Below are positions 42,843 through 52,081 of a stretch of 64,000 nt of DNA, one piece after another; position 1 is the first letter of the stretch, and every line of letters starts with the position of its first letter. The DNA comes from Cypionkella sp. (GTDB lineage: Bacteria; Pseudomonadota; Alphaproteobacteria; Rhodobacterales; Rhodobacteraceae), in assembly GCF_028290025.1 (NCBI RefSeq), contig NZ_JAQGKQ010000074.1:1-64000 (forward strand), given 5' to 3'. A model generated the notes under the pieces. That model was given only the letters and a program-made list of their open reading frames with translations, was not told the origin of the DNA and ran no database searches. Both the position numbers and the translations under genes were made by a program.

Positions 42843-44855
42843 ATGAATGTTTTGTTGAATGCGTGGGACGGGGAATTTGGGCTGCCACCTTTCGCGCACA
42901 TCCGCGACGAGGATTTTGCGCCAGCGTTTGAAGCGGCTTTGGTCGAGGCGCGGGCAAATATTACGGCGATCACTGACACTGACGAGGTGACATTTGCCAA
43001 CACTATCGAGGCGATGGAGTTGGCGGAGGGCGCTTTAGACCGTGTTGGCGGGGTGTTTTATAACCTCACGGGGGCGGATTCGACAGATGCGCGCGAGGCG
43101 TTGCAGATGGAGCTTGCGCCGAAGATGTCGGCCTTTGCCTCGGAAGTGACCAACAATACCGCGCTGTTTGGCCGGGTGGAAGATTTGTGGCAACGGCGCG
43201 ATGGGCTGGGGCTATCGGCGGAACAGTTGCGGGTTTTGACGCTGTATCGGCAGATGTTTGTACGCTCGGGGGCGCTGCTCGAAGGCGCGGAGGCAGCGCG
43301 GTTGACGGCGGTGAAGTCGCGGCTCGCGGTGTTGGGTACGCAATTTAGCCAGAATTTGTTGGCGGATGAGCGGTCTTGGTTCATGGAATTGTCGGAAGCT
43401 GATCTGGAAGGTCTGCCGGATTTCGTCGTGGCTTCGGCGCGGGCGGCTGGGATTGAGAAGGGCGCGGCTGGGCCGGTGGTGACGCTATCGCGGTCACTGA
43501 TTGTGCCGTTTTTGCAGTTTTCACCGCGCAGGGCTTTGCGGCAAAAGGCATATGAGGCGTGGGGTTTACGCGGGGCGAATGGTGGGCCAACCGACAATCG
43601 CGGCGTCGCTGCCGAGATTTTGGCGTTGCGGGCAGAGCGGGCGAAATTGCTCGGTTATGCCAGCTTTGCCGATTACAAGCTGGAGCCAGAGATGGCGAAA
43701 AACCCGGCTGCGGTGCGGGATTTGCTGATGCGGGTGTGGGCTCCTGCGAAGGCAAAGGCGTTGGAGGACGCGGCGGTTCTAGAGGCGCGTTTGAATGCGG
43801 ATGGCATCGCGGGGCCATTGGAGCCTTGGGATTGGCGCTACTATTCTGAAAAGCGGCGGGCGGCGGAGCATGATCTGGATGAGGCGGTGTTGAAGCCTTA
43901 TCTGGGATTGGAAGCCGTTCTGAACGCCTGCTTTGATTGTGCCAATCGGCTGTTTGGGCTGGAGTTCCGCAAAGTGGACATTCCGCTTTATCACGCCGAT
44001 GCAAGGGCTTGGGAGGTGACGCGCGGTGGTGAGCATATCGCGGTGTTCATTGGGGATTACTTTGCGCGCGGGTCAAAACGCTCGGGTGCTTGGTGTTCGG
44101 CGATGCGTAGCCAGCGCAAACTCGGCGGCGATCAGCGGCCCATCGTGGTGAATATCTGCAATTTTGCCAAAGGCGATCCGGCGCTGCTGTCTTATGACGA
44201 TGCGCGGACTTTGTTCCACGAATTTGGCCACGCGCTGCACCAGATGCTATCGAATGTGACCTATGGTTTCATCAGCGGCACGTCGGTGGCGCGCGATTTT
44301 GTCGAACTGCCGAGCCAGCTTTACGAGCATTGGATGGAAGTGCCGGAGGTGCTGGAAAAGCACGCGCGGCATTGGCAGACGGGCGAGGCGATGCCTGCCG
44401 ATCTGATCAAGCGACTGCTGGATGCCAGCACCTATGATCAGGGGTTTTCGACGGTGGAGTTTATCTCGTCGGCGATGGTCGATCTGGCGTTTCACGAAGG
44501 GCCGCCGCCCGCCGATCCGATGCAAAAGCAGGCGGAAGTGTTGGAGGCTTTGGGGATGCCGCGCGCGATCAGGATGCGGCACGCGACGCCGCATTTCGCG
44601 CATGTGTTCTCGGGCGACGGCTATTCGAGCGGCTATTACAGCTACATGTGGTCGGAGGTGATGGACGCGGATGCGTTTGCGGCGTTTGAGGAAACTGGCG
44701 ATGCGTTTGATCCGGCGACGGCGGCGCGGCTGGAGAAGTTCATCCTCTCGGCTGGTGGGTCGGAGGAACCGGACGTGCTTTACACCAAATTTCGGGGCCG
44801 GATGCCAGGGGTGGAGCCGTTGCTAAAGGGGCGCGGCTTGCTCGAGGAGGCTTAA
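42843..44855 (+). CDS. M3 family metallopeptidase (oligopeptidase A / Dcp type)
   Basis: This zinc peptidase of 670 residues is of the thimet-oligopeptidase clan. The HExxH motif is in TLFHEFGHALHQM (about 457-469), with the third ligand downstream in YDQGFSTVEF. It degrades short peptides in the cytoplasm. A good AAGGAGA site precedes ATG 42843. The length fits Dcp or PrlC; which of the two is not resolved. Confidence 0.93.
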   Translation: MNVLLNAWDGEFGLPPFAHIRDEDFAPAFEAALVEARANITAITDTDEVTFANTIEAMELAEGALDRVGGVFYNLTGADSTDAREALQMELAPKMSAFASEVTNNTALFGRVEDLWQRRDGLGLSAEQLRVLTLYRQMFVRSGALLEGAEAARLTAVKSRLAVLGTQFSQNLLADERSWFMELSEADLEGLPDFVVASARAAGIEKGAAGPVVTLSRSLIVPFLQFSPRRALRQKAYEAWGLRGANGGPTDNRGVAAEILALRAERAKLLGYASFADYKLEPEMAKNPAAVRDLLMRVWAPAKAKALEDAAVLEARLNADGIAGPLEPWDWRYYSEKRRAAEHDLDEAVLKPYLGLEAVLNACFDCANRLFGLEFRKVDIPLYHADARAWEVTRGGEHIAVFIGDYFARGSKRSGAWCSAMRSQRKLGGDQRPIVVNICNFAKGDPALLSYDDARTLFHEFGHALHQMLSNVTYGFISGTSVARDFVELPSQLYEHWMEVPEVLEKHARHWQTGEAMPADLIKRLLDASTYDQGFSTVEFISSAMVDLAFHEGPPPADPMQKQAEVLEALGMPRAIRMRHATPHFAHVFSGDGYSSGYYSYMWSEVMDADAFAAFEETGDAFDPATAARLEKFILSAGGSEEPDVLYTKFRGRMPGVEPLLKGRGLLEEA

Positions 44856-44946
44856 GGAACCGAAGCCAGACGAAGGGGTTTGATTGTTTGGACTGCCAGC
44901 AGGCGGCCCAGTGATCAATCTTCCTAAAACACGGGATAGCGGCGCG

Positions 44947-45504
44947 ATGTTAAGCGGTTTTGATCTGACGTTTGATGCGCAAGAGACCCTGTCCCATCTG
45001 ATAAAGCTGGTTCTGGCGTACATATTGGCGCTGCCGATTGGTTGGAACCGTGAGCGCGAAGAGCGCAGCGCGGGGCTTCGCACCTTCCCGTTGGTGGCGA
45101 TGGCTGCATGCGGATTTGTTATCATTGCGGTCGGTGTGCTGGGGGTGGATAGCCCTGAGCAGGGCAAGGTAATGGAAGGTTTGATCACCGGCGTCGGGTT
45201 TATCGGCGGGGGTGCGATCTTGAAGCAGGGCACTCAGGCACGCGGCACCGCGACGGCGGCGAGCCTGTGGGCAACCGGGGCTTTGGGCGTCGCGGTGGGC
45301 TACGGTAAGATAGATATTGCGGTGATTTTAAGCTTGGTGACCTATGTGGCGCTGCTGATTTTGACGCCGTTGAAGGATGCGGCGCGAAGCAAAACTGCGG
45401 GTGAGCGGGACGATGGCGATATTGAAAACGCCATAGATGGTGAAATCGAAAACGCCATAGATCGAGAGACGAATCTCGCAACAGCCAAGCATCACGACGA
45501 ATGA
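44947..45504 (+). CDS. MgtC/SapB family membrane protein
   Basis: The protein is 185 residues with four or five helices. The MgtC core reads LALPIGWNREREERSAGLRT, then GVGFIGGGAILKQG and GTATAASLWATGALGVAVG. The family is linked to magnesium limitation and membrane-potential control. The charged cytoplasmic tail contains a tandem repeat (IENAIDGEIENAID). ATG 44947 begins just before the first helix; an upstream TTG at 44884 is less likely. Confidence 0.88.
   Translation: MLSGFDLTFDAQETLSHLIKLVLAYILALPIGWNREREERSAGLRTFPLVAMAACGFVIIAVGVLGVDSPEQGKVMEGLITGVGFIGGGAILKQGTQARGTATAASLWATGALGVAVGYGKIDIAVILSLVTYVALLILTPLKDAARSKTAGERDDGDIENAIDGEIENAIDRETNLATAKHHDE
45412..45459. repeat. 24-bp tandem duplication in the MgtC tail
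   Basis: Units 45412-45435 and 45436-45459 are identical at all but three or four positions. They encode (D/E)-I-E-N-A-I-D twice in frame, so the duplication lengthens the acidic tail without disrupting it. Confidence 0.8.
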
Positions 45505-45634
45505 TGCAGTGCGCTATCAGCGCGGTTGACAGAGCGCGGTTTTGTTGGCGCGCAAACAGGTGATCGAAGCCATTTAGCTTGGCTCGAGTTGTTTCGAGGC
45601 GGCGCTGGAACTGTGGTTTACCTTTGCTTGCGCC

Positions 45635-46612
45635 TTATTGACGTATTGCGCGCGGGGATATGCCGAATTCGCGGCGAAAAGCGCGGGCCAGAGTGCTGGG
45701 GCTGGAAAATCCGCAGCGCAGGGCGACTTCGGCTAGGGGGTGGCGGGTGTCGGTAATCATCCGGCGGGCAGCGGCGAGGCGAAGGCCCAAGGCGTAGGTG
45801 GCGGGGGGCTGGCCTAGGTTTTGCTTGAATATCTGCTCAAGCCGGCGCGGCGACAGGCCGATGGCGCTCGCGAGTTGCGCCGTGGTTTCGGGGACATCCA
45901 GCGTCGTCTCCATCCGTGCGATGGCCGCGCTTACGCGGGGGTCGAGATGCGGGTCGGCTTGGGTGCGGATCATCTGCGGCTCTGAGCCATCGCGGGCGGT
46001 CGTGATGAAAGAGGCTGCGACTTGCAACGCCAAAGCCGGGCCATGGCGGGCGCGGATCAGGTGCAGCATCAGATCGCAGGCGGGGGCGGCACCGCCAGCG
46101 GTAAAGCGGTTGCGGTCGATCACGAAGCGGTCGGGGGCGACGTCGATTTGCGGATGGGTGGCGGCGAAATCCTCGTGATCCTCCCAATGCACCGTGGCTT
46201 TGTAGCCGTTTAGCAGGCCCGCGCGGGCGAGCGCCCAAGCGCCTGCATCAATGCCTCCGATTGCTGCGAAGCGGGGCGCGATCCGAGACAGATCGCGGAT
46301 CAGCGGTTGGGTGGCGGAGTGGGATTGTTGGAAACCTGCGATGACGATGAGGGCGTCTGCGCCTTCGGCGGCGGTCAGCGGGCCATTTGAGGGGAGTTCG
46401 ATGCCACAGGTCAGCGGCACCGGGCCGCCATCGGGAGTGACGACGCGCCAGCGGTAGGCGTCGTGGCCGAGGTGGCGGTTGGCGGAGCGCAAAGGGTCTA
46501 GCGTTGATGCGACTTCGAGGATTGAGGATTGCGGCAGCACCAATAGGGCGAGGGTCAGCGGCTCGGTCGAGGCGGTGAAAATAGATCTGTCGATTATTGC
46601 GGGTTTTGCCAT
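45635..46612 (-). CDS. GlxA/CdhR-type transcriptional regulator (DJ-1/PfpI plus AraC HTH)
   Basis: This 325-residue regulator has an N-terminal DJ-1/PfpI-like domain (LALLVLPQSSILEVASTLDP ... GGIDAGAWALARAGLL) and a C-terminal AraC double HTH (LASAIGLSPRRLEQIF and VALRCGFSSPSTLARAFRRE). This is the architecture of CdhR and GbdR, regulators of carnitine and glycine-betaine catabolism. It is divergent, 73 bp away, from the BKACE gene that begins the carnitine cluster. It probably activates that cluster. ATG 46612 gives the family length. Confidence 0.88.
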   Translation of the reverse strand: MAKPAIIDRSIFTASTEPLTLALLVLPQSSILEVASTLDPLRSANRHLGHDAYRWRVVTPDGGPVPLTCGIELPSNGPLTAAEGADALIVIAGFQQSHSATQPLIRDLSRIAPRFAAIGGIDAGAWALARAGLLNGYKATVHWEDHEDFAATHPQIDVAPDRFVIDRNRFTAGGAAPACDLMLHLIRARHGPALALQVAASFITTARDGSEPQMIRTQADPHLDPRVSAAIARMETTLDVPETTAQLASAIGLSPRRLEQIFKQNLGQPPATYALGLRLAAARRMITDTRHPLAEVALRCGFSSPSTLARAFRREFGISPRAIRQ

Positions 46613-46685
46613 GTTTGTTGCGTAAATCGTCAAGCGCGCGGTTGCAAGCCCGCTATGGTAGCCGCAACCGAATAGGAGAATTCCC

Positions 46686-47603
46686 ATGCCCTTGGCCATG
46701 AACCGCGAAGTTTTCATCACCTGTGCTGTCACTGGATCGGGCGGCACGCAGGACCGCAGCCCGCATGTGCCGCGCTCGCCTGAGCAGATCGCGAAATCGG
46801 CGATTGATGCGGCGAAGGCTGGGGCTGCGGTGGTGCATTGCCATGTGCGCGACCCGGAAACTGGCAAACCGAGCCGCGATTTGGCGCTTTATCGCGAATT
46901 GACCGAGCGGGTGCGCGATAGCGGCACCGATGTGGTGCTGAACCTGACGGCGGGGATGGGCGGCGATTTGCTGTTTGATGGCACCGAAAAGATGGGCGAG
47001 ATGGCGGGCCATTCCGACATGGCAGGGGCTACGGCGCGGGTGGCGCATGTGGTTGAATGTCGGCCCGAGATTTGCACGCTCGACTGCGGCACGATGAACT
47101 TCAATGAGGCCGATTATGTGATGGTTAATACTCCCGGCATGCTGCGGGATATGGCCAAGCGGATGACGGCGGCGGGCGTGCGGATTGAGATTGAGGCGTT
47201 TGACACCGGGCATTTGTGGCTGGCGAAAGAACTGGCGCGCGAGGGCGTGATCCCGGCGCCGACCTTGGTGCAGCTGTGCATGGGCGTGCCGTGGGGCGCG
47301 CCGGACGATCTGAACACCTTCCTTGCGATGGTCAACAATGTCCCCGCCGATTGGCATTGGAGCGCCTTCGCGATTGGCCGCAACCAGATGCCCTATGTCG
47401 CAGCCTCGGTCTTGGCGGGCGGCAATGTGCGGGTCGGGTTGGAGGATAACCTTTGGCTGGATAAAGGCGTTCTGGCCACCAACGCGCAACTGGTAGAGCG
47501 GGCAGTGACGATCATCAGCAATTTGGGCGCGCGGGTGATTACGCCTGCTGAGGTGCGGGCGAAACTGAAGCTGGAGAAGCGCGCGCCGTTGGCTAGGATC
47601 TGA
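46686..47603 (+). CDS. BKACE family beta-keto acid cleavage enzyme (dehydrocarnitine cleavage)
   Basis: This zinc-dependent TIM-barrel enzyme of the 3-keto-5-aminohexanoate-cleavage family is 305 aa. Motifs are EVFITCAVTGSGG, the metal-site HCHVRDPETGKPSRD (about 52-66) and GGNVRVGLEDNLW with Arg and Glu of the active site. It condenses a beta-keto acid with acetyl-CoA to give acetoacetate and a new acyl-CoA. Beside a carnitine dehydrogenase-thioesterase the substrate is most likely 3-dehydrocarnitine, giving betainyl-CoA. Confidence 0.9.
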   Translation: MPLAMNREVFITCAVTGSGGTQDRSPHVPRSPEQIAKSAIDAAKAGAAVVHCHVRDPETGKPSRDLALYRELTERVRDSGTDVVLNLTAGMGGDLLFDGTEKMGEMAGHSDMAGATARVAHVVECRPEICTLDCGTMNFNEADYVMVNTPGMLRDMAKRMTAAGVRIEIEAFDTGHLWLAKELAREGVIPAPTLVQLCMGVPWGAPDDLNTFLAMVNNVPADWHWSAFAIGRNQMPYVAASVLAGGNVRVGLEDNLWLDKGVLATNAQLVERAVTIISNLGARVITPAEVRAKLKLEKRAPLARI

Positions 47604-47604
47604 A

Positions 47605-48057
47605 GTGAAGCGCCTCAGCCTCATTGCGATGATGGTAATGCTAGCTTCGTGTCAGGAGTCCGGCGCACCATCAATGCAAGGCGATCTGGCAGTGGGCAAG
47701 CTAGGGGTGCCACAGCAAAGCGAAGCATTGGATGCCAAGCCAAAGCAGGCGCTTCCAGAGGATTGTATTGCATATCAGCCAGGTAAAAATGGTAAACCTG
47801 ACGTCTGCACTTGGATGGCGAAGCGACTAACATCGCAAGAGAAGCGTAAGTGCGAAGCATCAGGCGGACGGGTGCTATCCGGTATACTCGACCCTTCAGA
47901 GTATTGTGCGATTCCTGCCGATGACACCGGGAAATCGTGCAACAAATCAACCGACTGTGAGATCGGTTGCGACGCCTCAGAGCACAAGTGCAGAGCCTAT
48001 TCTAACTTAGGCATGACTTTGGACGAATTTGGCACTGTTATTGAAACCGAAGAATGA
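47605..48057 (+). CDS. Cysteine-rich lipoprotein inside the carnitine operon
   Basis: This 150-residue protein starts at GTG 47605, one base after the BKACE stop. MKRLSLIAMMVMLASCQESG gives a signal peptide with lipobox and lipid-attached Cys16. Eight further cysteines (54, 68, 83, 101, 112, 118, 122 and 129) suggest four disulfides; SCNKSTDCEIGCDASEHKC resembles small disulfide-rich extracellular domains. The base composition is more AT-rich than the genes on both sides. I do not recognise a family; it looks inserted into the operon. Confidence 0.75.
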   Translation: MKRLSLIAMMVMLASCQESGAPSMQGDLAVGKLGVPQQSEALDAKPKQALPEDCIAYQPGKNGKPDVCTWMAKRLTSQEKRKCEASGGRVLSGILDPSEYCAIPADDTGKSCNKSTDCEIGCDASEHKCRAYSNLGMTLDEFGTVIETEE

Positions 48058-48086
48058 CCCACGCCTACAAATTAAGGACTGAAGAC

Positions 48087-49553
48087 ATGACAAAAAAAGC
48101 AGCGATCATTGGTGGTGGGGTTATTGGCGGCGGGTGGGCGGCTCGGTTTCTGCTCAACGGCTGGAATGTTTCGGTGTTCGATCCCGACCCGGAGGCAGAG
48201 CGCAAGATCAGCGAAGTGATGGCGAATGCCCGGGCGTCGCTGCCTGCGCTTAGTGATATTCCGATGCCTGCCGAGGGAGTGCTTTCCTTCGCGCAGACCA
48301 TCACCGAAGCCGTAGAAGGCGCGCATTACATTCAGGAATCCGTCTCAGAGCGGCTGGATTTGAAGCATCGGGTGTTTGCACAGATCCAACAATCGGCAGA
48401 ATTGGGCACTCCGATTGGGTCTTCGACCAGCGGGTTCAAGCCAAGCGAGTTGCAGGAAAATGCCGCCAATCCGGGGACTATTTTTGTAGCCCACCCGTTC
48501 AACCCGGTTTACCTGCTCCCGCTGGCCGAAGTGGTGCCGTCGCCAAAATCCGACCCGGCGGTGATCGAGAATGCCAAGCTGATCCTGAAAGAGATCGGCA
48601 TGTTCCCCCTGCATATCAAAAAGGAAATCGACGCCCATATCGCCGACCGTTTCCTAGAAGCGGTGTGGCGCGAGGCGTTGTGGCTGGTGAAGGATGGCGT
48701 GGCGACAACCGAGGAAATCGACGAATCGATCCGCATGGGCTTTGGTCTGCGCTGGGGCCAGATGGGTTTGTTTGAAACGTATCGCGTCGCGGGCGGCGAG
48801 GCGGGCATGAAGCATTTCATGGCGCAGTTCGGGCCGTATCTGACCGCCCCTTGGACCAAGTTGACCGACGTGCCAGAGTTCAACGACGAGTTAGTTGACC
48901 TGATCGCGGGCCAGTCGGATGCGCAATCGGGCGCGCACTCAATCCGCGAGTTGGAGCGTATTCGCGACAGCAACCTGATCGGTTTCCTGCGCGCGTTGAA
49001 AGAACGCAACTGGGGCGCGGGCAAGGTTTTGCGCGAACATGATGCGGCGCGCGCGGTGGCGTTCCATGCGGAAATCGACAGCGCGCCGAAGGATGCGCCG
49101 CTGGTGATGGCGCAGATGCAGGTGTTGCCGGGGTGGATCGACTACAACGGCCATATGACCGAAAGCCGCTATTATTTCGCCAATTCCGAGACGATTGACG
49201 CCTTCCTGCGGCTGATCGGGGCGGGGATGGACTATGTGGCGGCGGGTAACTCGTTCTACTCGGCGGAAACCCATATCCGGCATCTCGGCGAGGCCAAGCT
49301 GGGCGATAAGTTAACGGGCACGTTGCAGATCATCAGCGCCGATGAAAAGCGGTTCCGTAGTTTCGTGCGGATCATGAAGGGTGATGAATGCGTTGCGACG
49401 ATTGAGCAGTTGTGCCTGCATGTGAATATGGCTTCGGGCAAATCGGCTCCGGCGTCGCCTGAGGTTTGGGCGAAGTTGAAGTCGATTGCGGATGCGCAAG
49501 CCGGGTTGCCAATGCCGGAAGGCGCGGGCCGGGCTGTGGGGCAGAAGAAGTGA
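48087..49553 (+). CDS. L-carnitine dehydrogenase fused to a betainyl-CoA thioesterase domain
   Basis: The protein is 488 residues. Residues 1-320 form a 3-hydroxyacyl-CoA-dehydrogenase-like NAD enzyme (KKAAIIGGGVIGGGWAARF, STSGFKPSEL, HPFNPVYLLPLAEVV). It oxidises L-carnitine to 3-dehydrocarnitine. From about 345 a hotdog-fold domain follows (PGWIDYNGHMTESRYYFANS) that should hydrolyse betainyl-CoA to glycine betaine. The same fusion is known from rhizobial carnitine catabolism. ATG 48087 places the nucleotide-binding loop at residue 8. It overlaps the next gene by four bases. Confidence 0.92.
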   Translation: MTKKAAIIGGGVIGGGWAARFLLNGWNVSVFDPDPEAERKISEVMANARASLPALSDIPMPAEGVLSFAQTITEAVEGAHYIQESVSERLDLKHRVFAQIQQSAELGTPIGSSTSGFKPSELQENAANPGTIFVAHPFNPVYLLPLAEVVPSPKSDPAVIENAKLILKEIGMFPLHIKKEIDAHIADRFLEAVWREALWLVKDGVATTEEIDESIRMGFGLRWGQMGLFETYRVAGGEAGMKHFMAQFGPYLTAPWTKLTDVPEFNDELVDLIAGQSDAQSGAHSIRELERIRDSNLIGFLRALKERNWGAGKVLREHDAARAVAFHAEIDSAPKDAPLVMAQMQVLPGWIDYNGHMTESRYYFANSETIDAFLRLIGAGMDYVAAGNSFYSAETHIRHLGEAKLGDKLTGTLQIISADEKRFRSFVRIMKGDECVATIEQLCLHVNMASGKSAPASPEVWAKLKSIADAQAGLPMPEGAGRAVGQKK

Positions 49554-50302
49554 AAACCGTTCTGATCACCGCAGGCGCGAATGGCATTGGTCTGGTAATG
49601 GCGAAAGCCTTTTCCGGGGCGGGCTATCGCGTTTGGGTGACGGATGTGGATGCAGCGATGGTTGCCGCACTGCCGCCCGGTATTCGCGGCTCGGTCTGTG
49701 ATGCCAGCCTTGAGCCGGGGATGCAGGCGCTGTTTGAGCAGATCGCGGCGGAGTGGGGCGGGCTCGATGTGCTCTGCGCCAATGCCGGGATCAAAGGGCC
49801 GACAGCGGCGATTGAGGATATGGATTTAGCGGCGTGGCATCAATGTCTCGCCGTTAATCTCGACGGCGCGATGCTGGCCGCCAAACATGCGGCGCGGTTG
49901 ATGAAACCGGCGGGCAAGGGCGTGATGATCTTCATGTCCTCGACTGCTGGCCTCTATGCCAACCCGTTCCGCGCGCCTTATGTGGCGGCAAAATGGGGCA
50001 TCATCGGTTTGATGAAAACCGTCGCATTGGAACTTGGGCCGCACGGCATCCGCGCCAATGCGATCTGCCCCGGTTCGGTGAATGGCCCGCGTATTGATCT
50101 GGTGATTGAGGCCGAAGCCGCAGCCAAGGGGATGACGCCCGACGCGGTGCGGCAGGGCTATGCCTCTGGCACCGCGCTGAAACGGTTGACCGACCCCGAA
50201 GATGTGGCGGCGATGGCGCTATACCTCGCCTCTGACGGCGCGCGCATGGTTTCGGGCCAGGCGCTGGCTGTCGATGGCATGACCTACAACGTTGATCCGT
50301 AA
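49550..50302 (+). CDS. SDR family oxidoreductase of the carnitine cluster
   Basis: This is a 250-residue short-chain dehydrogenase: GANGIG nucleotide loop (about 9-14), NAG motif (CANAGIKG), and catalytic Ser in FMSSTAG with YVAAK. The start is GTG 49550, overlapping the carnitine dehydrogenase stop (GTGA). The substrate is not evident; a hydroxyacyl intermediate or D-carnitine-type substrate is possible. It is followed 9 bp later by the acyl-CoA dehydrogenase. Confidence 0.87.
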   Translation: MKTVLITAGANGIGLVMAKAFSGAGYRVWVTDVDAAMVAALPPGIRGSVCDASLEPGMQALFEQIAAEWGGLDVLCANAGIKGPTAAIEDMDLAAWHQCLAVNLDGAMLAAKHAARLMKPAGKGVMIFMSSTAGLYANPFRAPYVAAKWGIIGLMKTVALELGPHGIRANAICPGSVNGPRIDLVIEAEAAAKGMTPDAVRQGYASGTALKRLTDPEDVAAMALYLASDGARMVSGQALAVDGMTYNVDP

Positions 50303-50311
50303 GGAAATAAG

Positions 50312-51475
50312 ATGAATTTCGGCCTGTCTGAAGAACAACAGATGATCATCGACACCACCCGCGTTTTTGTGGAGAACGAGTTGTTCCCGCATGAGGCGGA
50401 GGTGGAGCGCACGGGTGTGCTGCGGCATGATCTGATGAAGGAAATCTCAAAAAAGGCTGTGGATGCCGGGCTTTATGCGGCCAATATGCCCGAGGATGTC
50501 GGTGGCGCCGGCCTTGATACCCTGACGTGGCTTTTGTATGAGAAAGAGCTCGGCAAGGCGAACTATGCGCTGCACTGGAATTGTGTGGCACGGCCCTCCA
50601 ACATCCTTTTGGCCTGCACGACCGAGCAGCGCGAGAAATATCTGTTCCCCTGTATCCGCGCCGAAAAGCACGACTGTCAGGCGATGACGGAGCCGGGGTC
50701 AGGGTCGGATTTGCGCTCAATGAAGGCGTTTGCGCGGGCTGATGGCGGCGATTATGTGCTGAACGGCACCAAGCATTTCATCAGCCACGCCGATGTGGCC
50801 GATTTCGCGATCGTCTGGGTGGCGACGGGCGAGGAAGACACGCCGCGCGGCAAGAAAAAGCTGATCACGGCGTTTCTGGTCGATAAAGGCACGCCGGGTT
50901 TCACGGTGCGCGAAGGCTATCGCAACGTCAGCCACCGTGGCTATAACAACATGATTCTGGAGTTTGATGACTGCCGTTTGCCAGTAAGCCAAATCCTTGG
51001 TGAGGTTCATAAGGGCTTTGAAGTGGCGGGCAAATGGCTCGGTGCGACCCGGCTGCAAGTGGCCTCGACCTGTCTGGGCCGCGCCGAGCGCGCCTTGGGT
51101 CACGCGATTTCCTACGCGGCAGAGCGCAAGCAATTCGGCCAGCAGATTGGCAAGTTCCAAGGGGTTTCGTTCAAGCTGGCCGACATGGCGATGGAGCTGA
51201 AAGCGGCGGAATTGCTGACACGCGAGGCGGCTTGGAAGTATGATCAGGGTTCCGTGACCGAAGCCGATATGTCGATGGCGAAGCTGAAAGCCACCGAAGT
51301 TTTGGCGATGATTGCCGATGAAGCGATCCAGATTCACGGCGGCATGGGGCTGATGGACGAGTTGCCGCTGGAGCGTATCTGGCGCGATGCGCGGGTCGAG
51401 CGTATCTGGGAAGGCACCTCGGAAATCCAACGCCACATCATCAGCCGCGAGTTGCTGCGTCCGCATGGAGCGTGA
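50312..51475 (+). CDS. Acyl-CoA dehydrogenase (probable gamma-butyrobetainyl-CoA dehydrogenase)
   Basis: This FAD enzyme of 387 residues has the standard signatures AMTEPGSGSDLRSM (FAD/substrate loop, about 128-141) and QIHGGMGLMDELPLERIWRD near the C-terminus. The catalytic Glu lies in WEGTSEIQRHIISREL. In this cluster it probably oxidises gamma-butyrobetainyl-CoA to crotonobetainyl-CoA, the substrate of the CaiD-like hydratase downstream. The function is inferred from context. Confidence 0.88.
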   Translation: MNFGLSEEQQMIIDTTRVFVENELFPHEAEVERTGVLRHDLMKEISKKAVDAGLYAANMPEDVGGAGLDTLTWLLYEKELGKANYALHWNCVARPSNILLACTTEQREKYLFPCIRAEKHDCQAMTEPGSGSDLRSMKAFARADGGDYVLNGTKHFISHADVADFAIVWVATGEEDTPRGKKKLITAFLVDKGTPGFTVREGYRNVSHRGYNNMILEFDDCRLPVSQILGEVHKGFEVAGKWLGATRLQVASTCLGRAERALGHAISYAAERKQFGQQIGKFQGVSFKLADMAMELKAAELLTREAAWKYDQGSVTEADMSMAKLKATEVLAMIADEAIQIHGGMGLMDELPLERIWRDARVERIWEGTSEIQRHIISRELLRPHGA

Positions 51476-51476
51476 G

Positions 51477-51799
51477 ATGAGCGATATCAAAGGTGCCGAT
51501 GCCACTAAACCTGCGATCACGCTGAGCTATTGCACGCAATGCAACTGGCTGCTGCGCACGGCTTGGATGGCGCAAGAATTGCTGTCGAGCTTTGGGCAAG
51601 ACCTCGGTTCGGTCACGCTGATCCCGGCGACGGGCGGGCTGTTTCAGATCACGCTGGACGGAAAAGTGATCTGGGATCGCAAGGAGATGGGCGGCTTTCC
51701 CGATGTGAAAGTGCTGAAGCAATGGTGCGGGATCGGGTGTGGCCGGGGCGTGATCTGGGCCATATTGATCGCAAAGACCCGAGCCCCGACGCTGACTGA
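51477..51799 (+). pseudogene. SelT/SelW/SelH-family thioredoxin-like gene with a frameshift
   Basis: The start ATG 51477 (one base after the previous stop) gives a Rdx-type fold: ITLSYCTQCNWLLRTAWMAQ with CxxC at residues 19-22, then GLFQITLDGKVIWDRKEMGG and FPDVKVLKQ. The usual ending of this family, VRDRVWPGRDLGHIDRKD, is present but one base out of frame after KQ (51720-51724). This indicates a single-base deletion or a sequencing error. Without correction the frame runs to 52085 as unrelated sequence. The role of SelW-like proteins is thiol redox. Confidence 0.75.
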
Positions 51800-52081
51800 T
51801 CGTTTGACCTGGGGGGTTTCACGTTTGAAAATCACCTCGGCTCCAGGCCAATGTGGCCTGACTTCCGCAAGATATTTTAAAATGGATGAAAGTAACGCGA
51901 TGTTAATCTCTTTGCGCCAGACTCACTTCACCGAACAGGCGGGGACGCCGATGGCGGTAGTAGGTGAAACCCCTCTGTCCATTGTGGCAGGGGGGCGCTG
52001 CTCTTGCCATTCATCTACTCATAAATATCCCGGGGTCCGGGGCAGCGCCCCGGCGGTTGATGCCGCGTGCGGAGGTTGGGC
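51800..52081. other. Repeat-rich intergenic region between the SelW-like gene and the CoA ligase
   Basis: These 282 bases contain inverted copies of GGGGTTTCAC / GTGAAACCCC (near 51810 and 51964). A degenerate AAGATATTTTAAAATGGATG stretch lies near 51869. A complete inverted copy of the GGATATTT repeat is present (52006-52054). No separate gene is seen. Confidence 0.55.
52006..52054 (-). repeat. Dispersed GGATATTT repeat, copy 3 (inverted)
   Basis: Read on the minus strand it begins CCGGGGCGCTGCCCCGGACC and continues CCGGGATATTTATGAGTAGATGAATGG. This is the same GC-rich palindrome plus AT core layout as copy 1. Confidence 0.6.
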
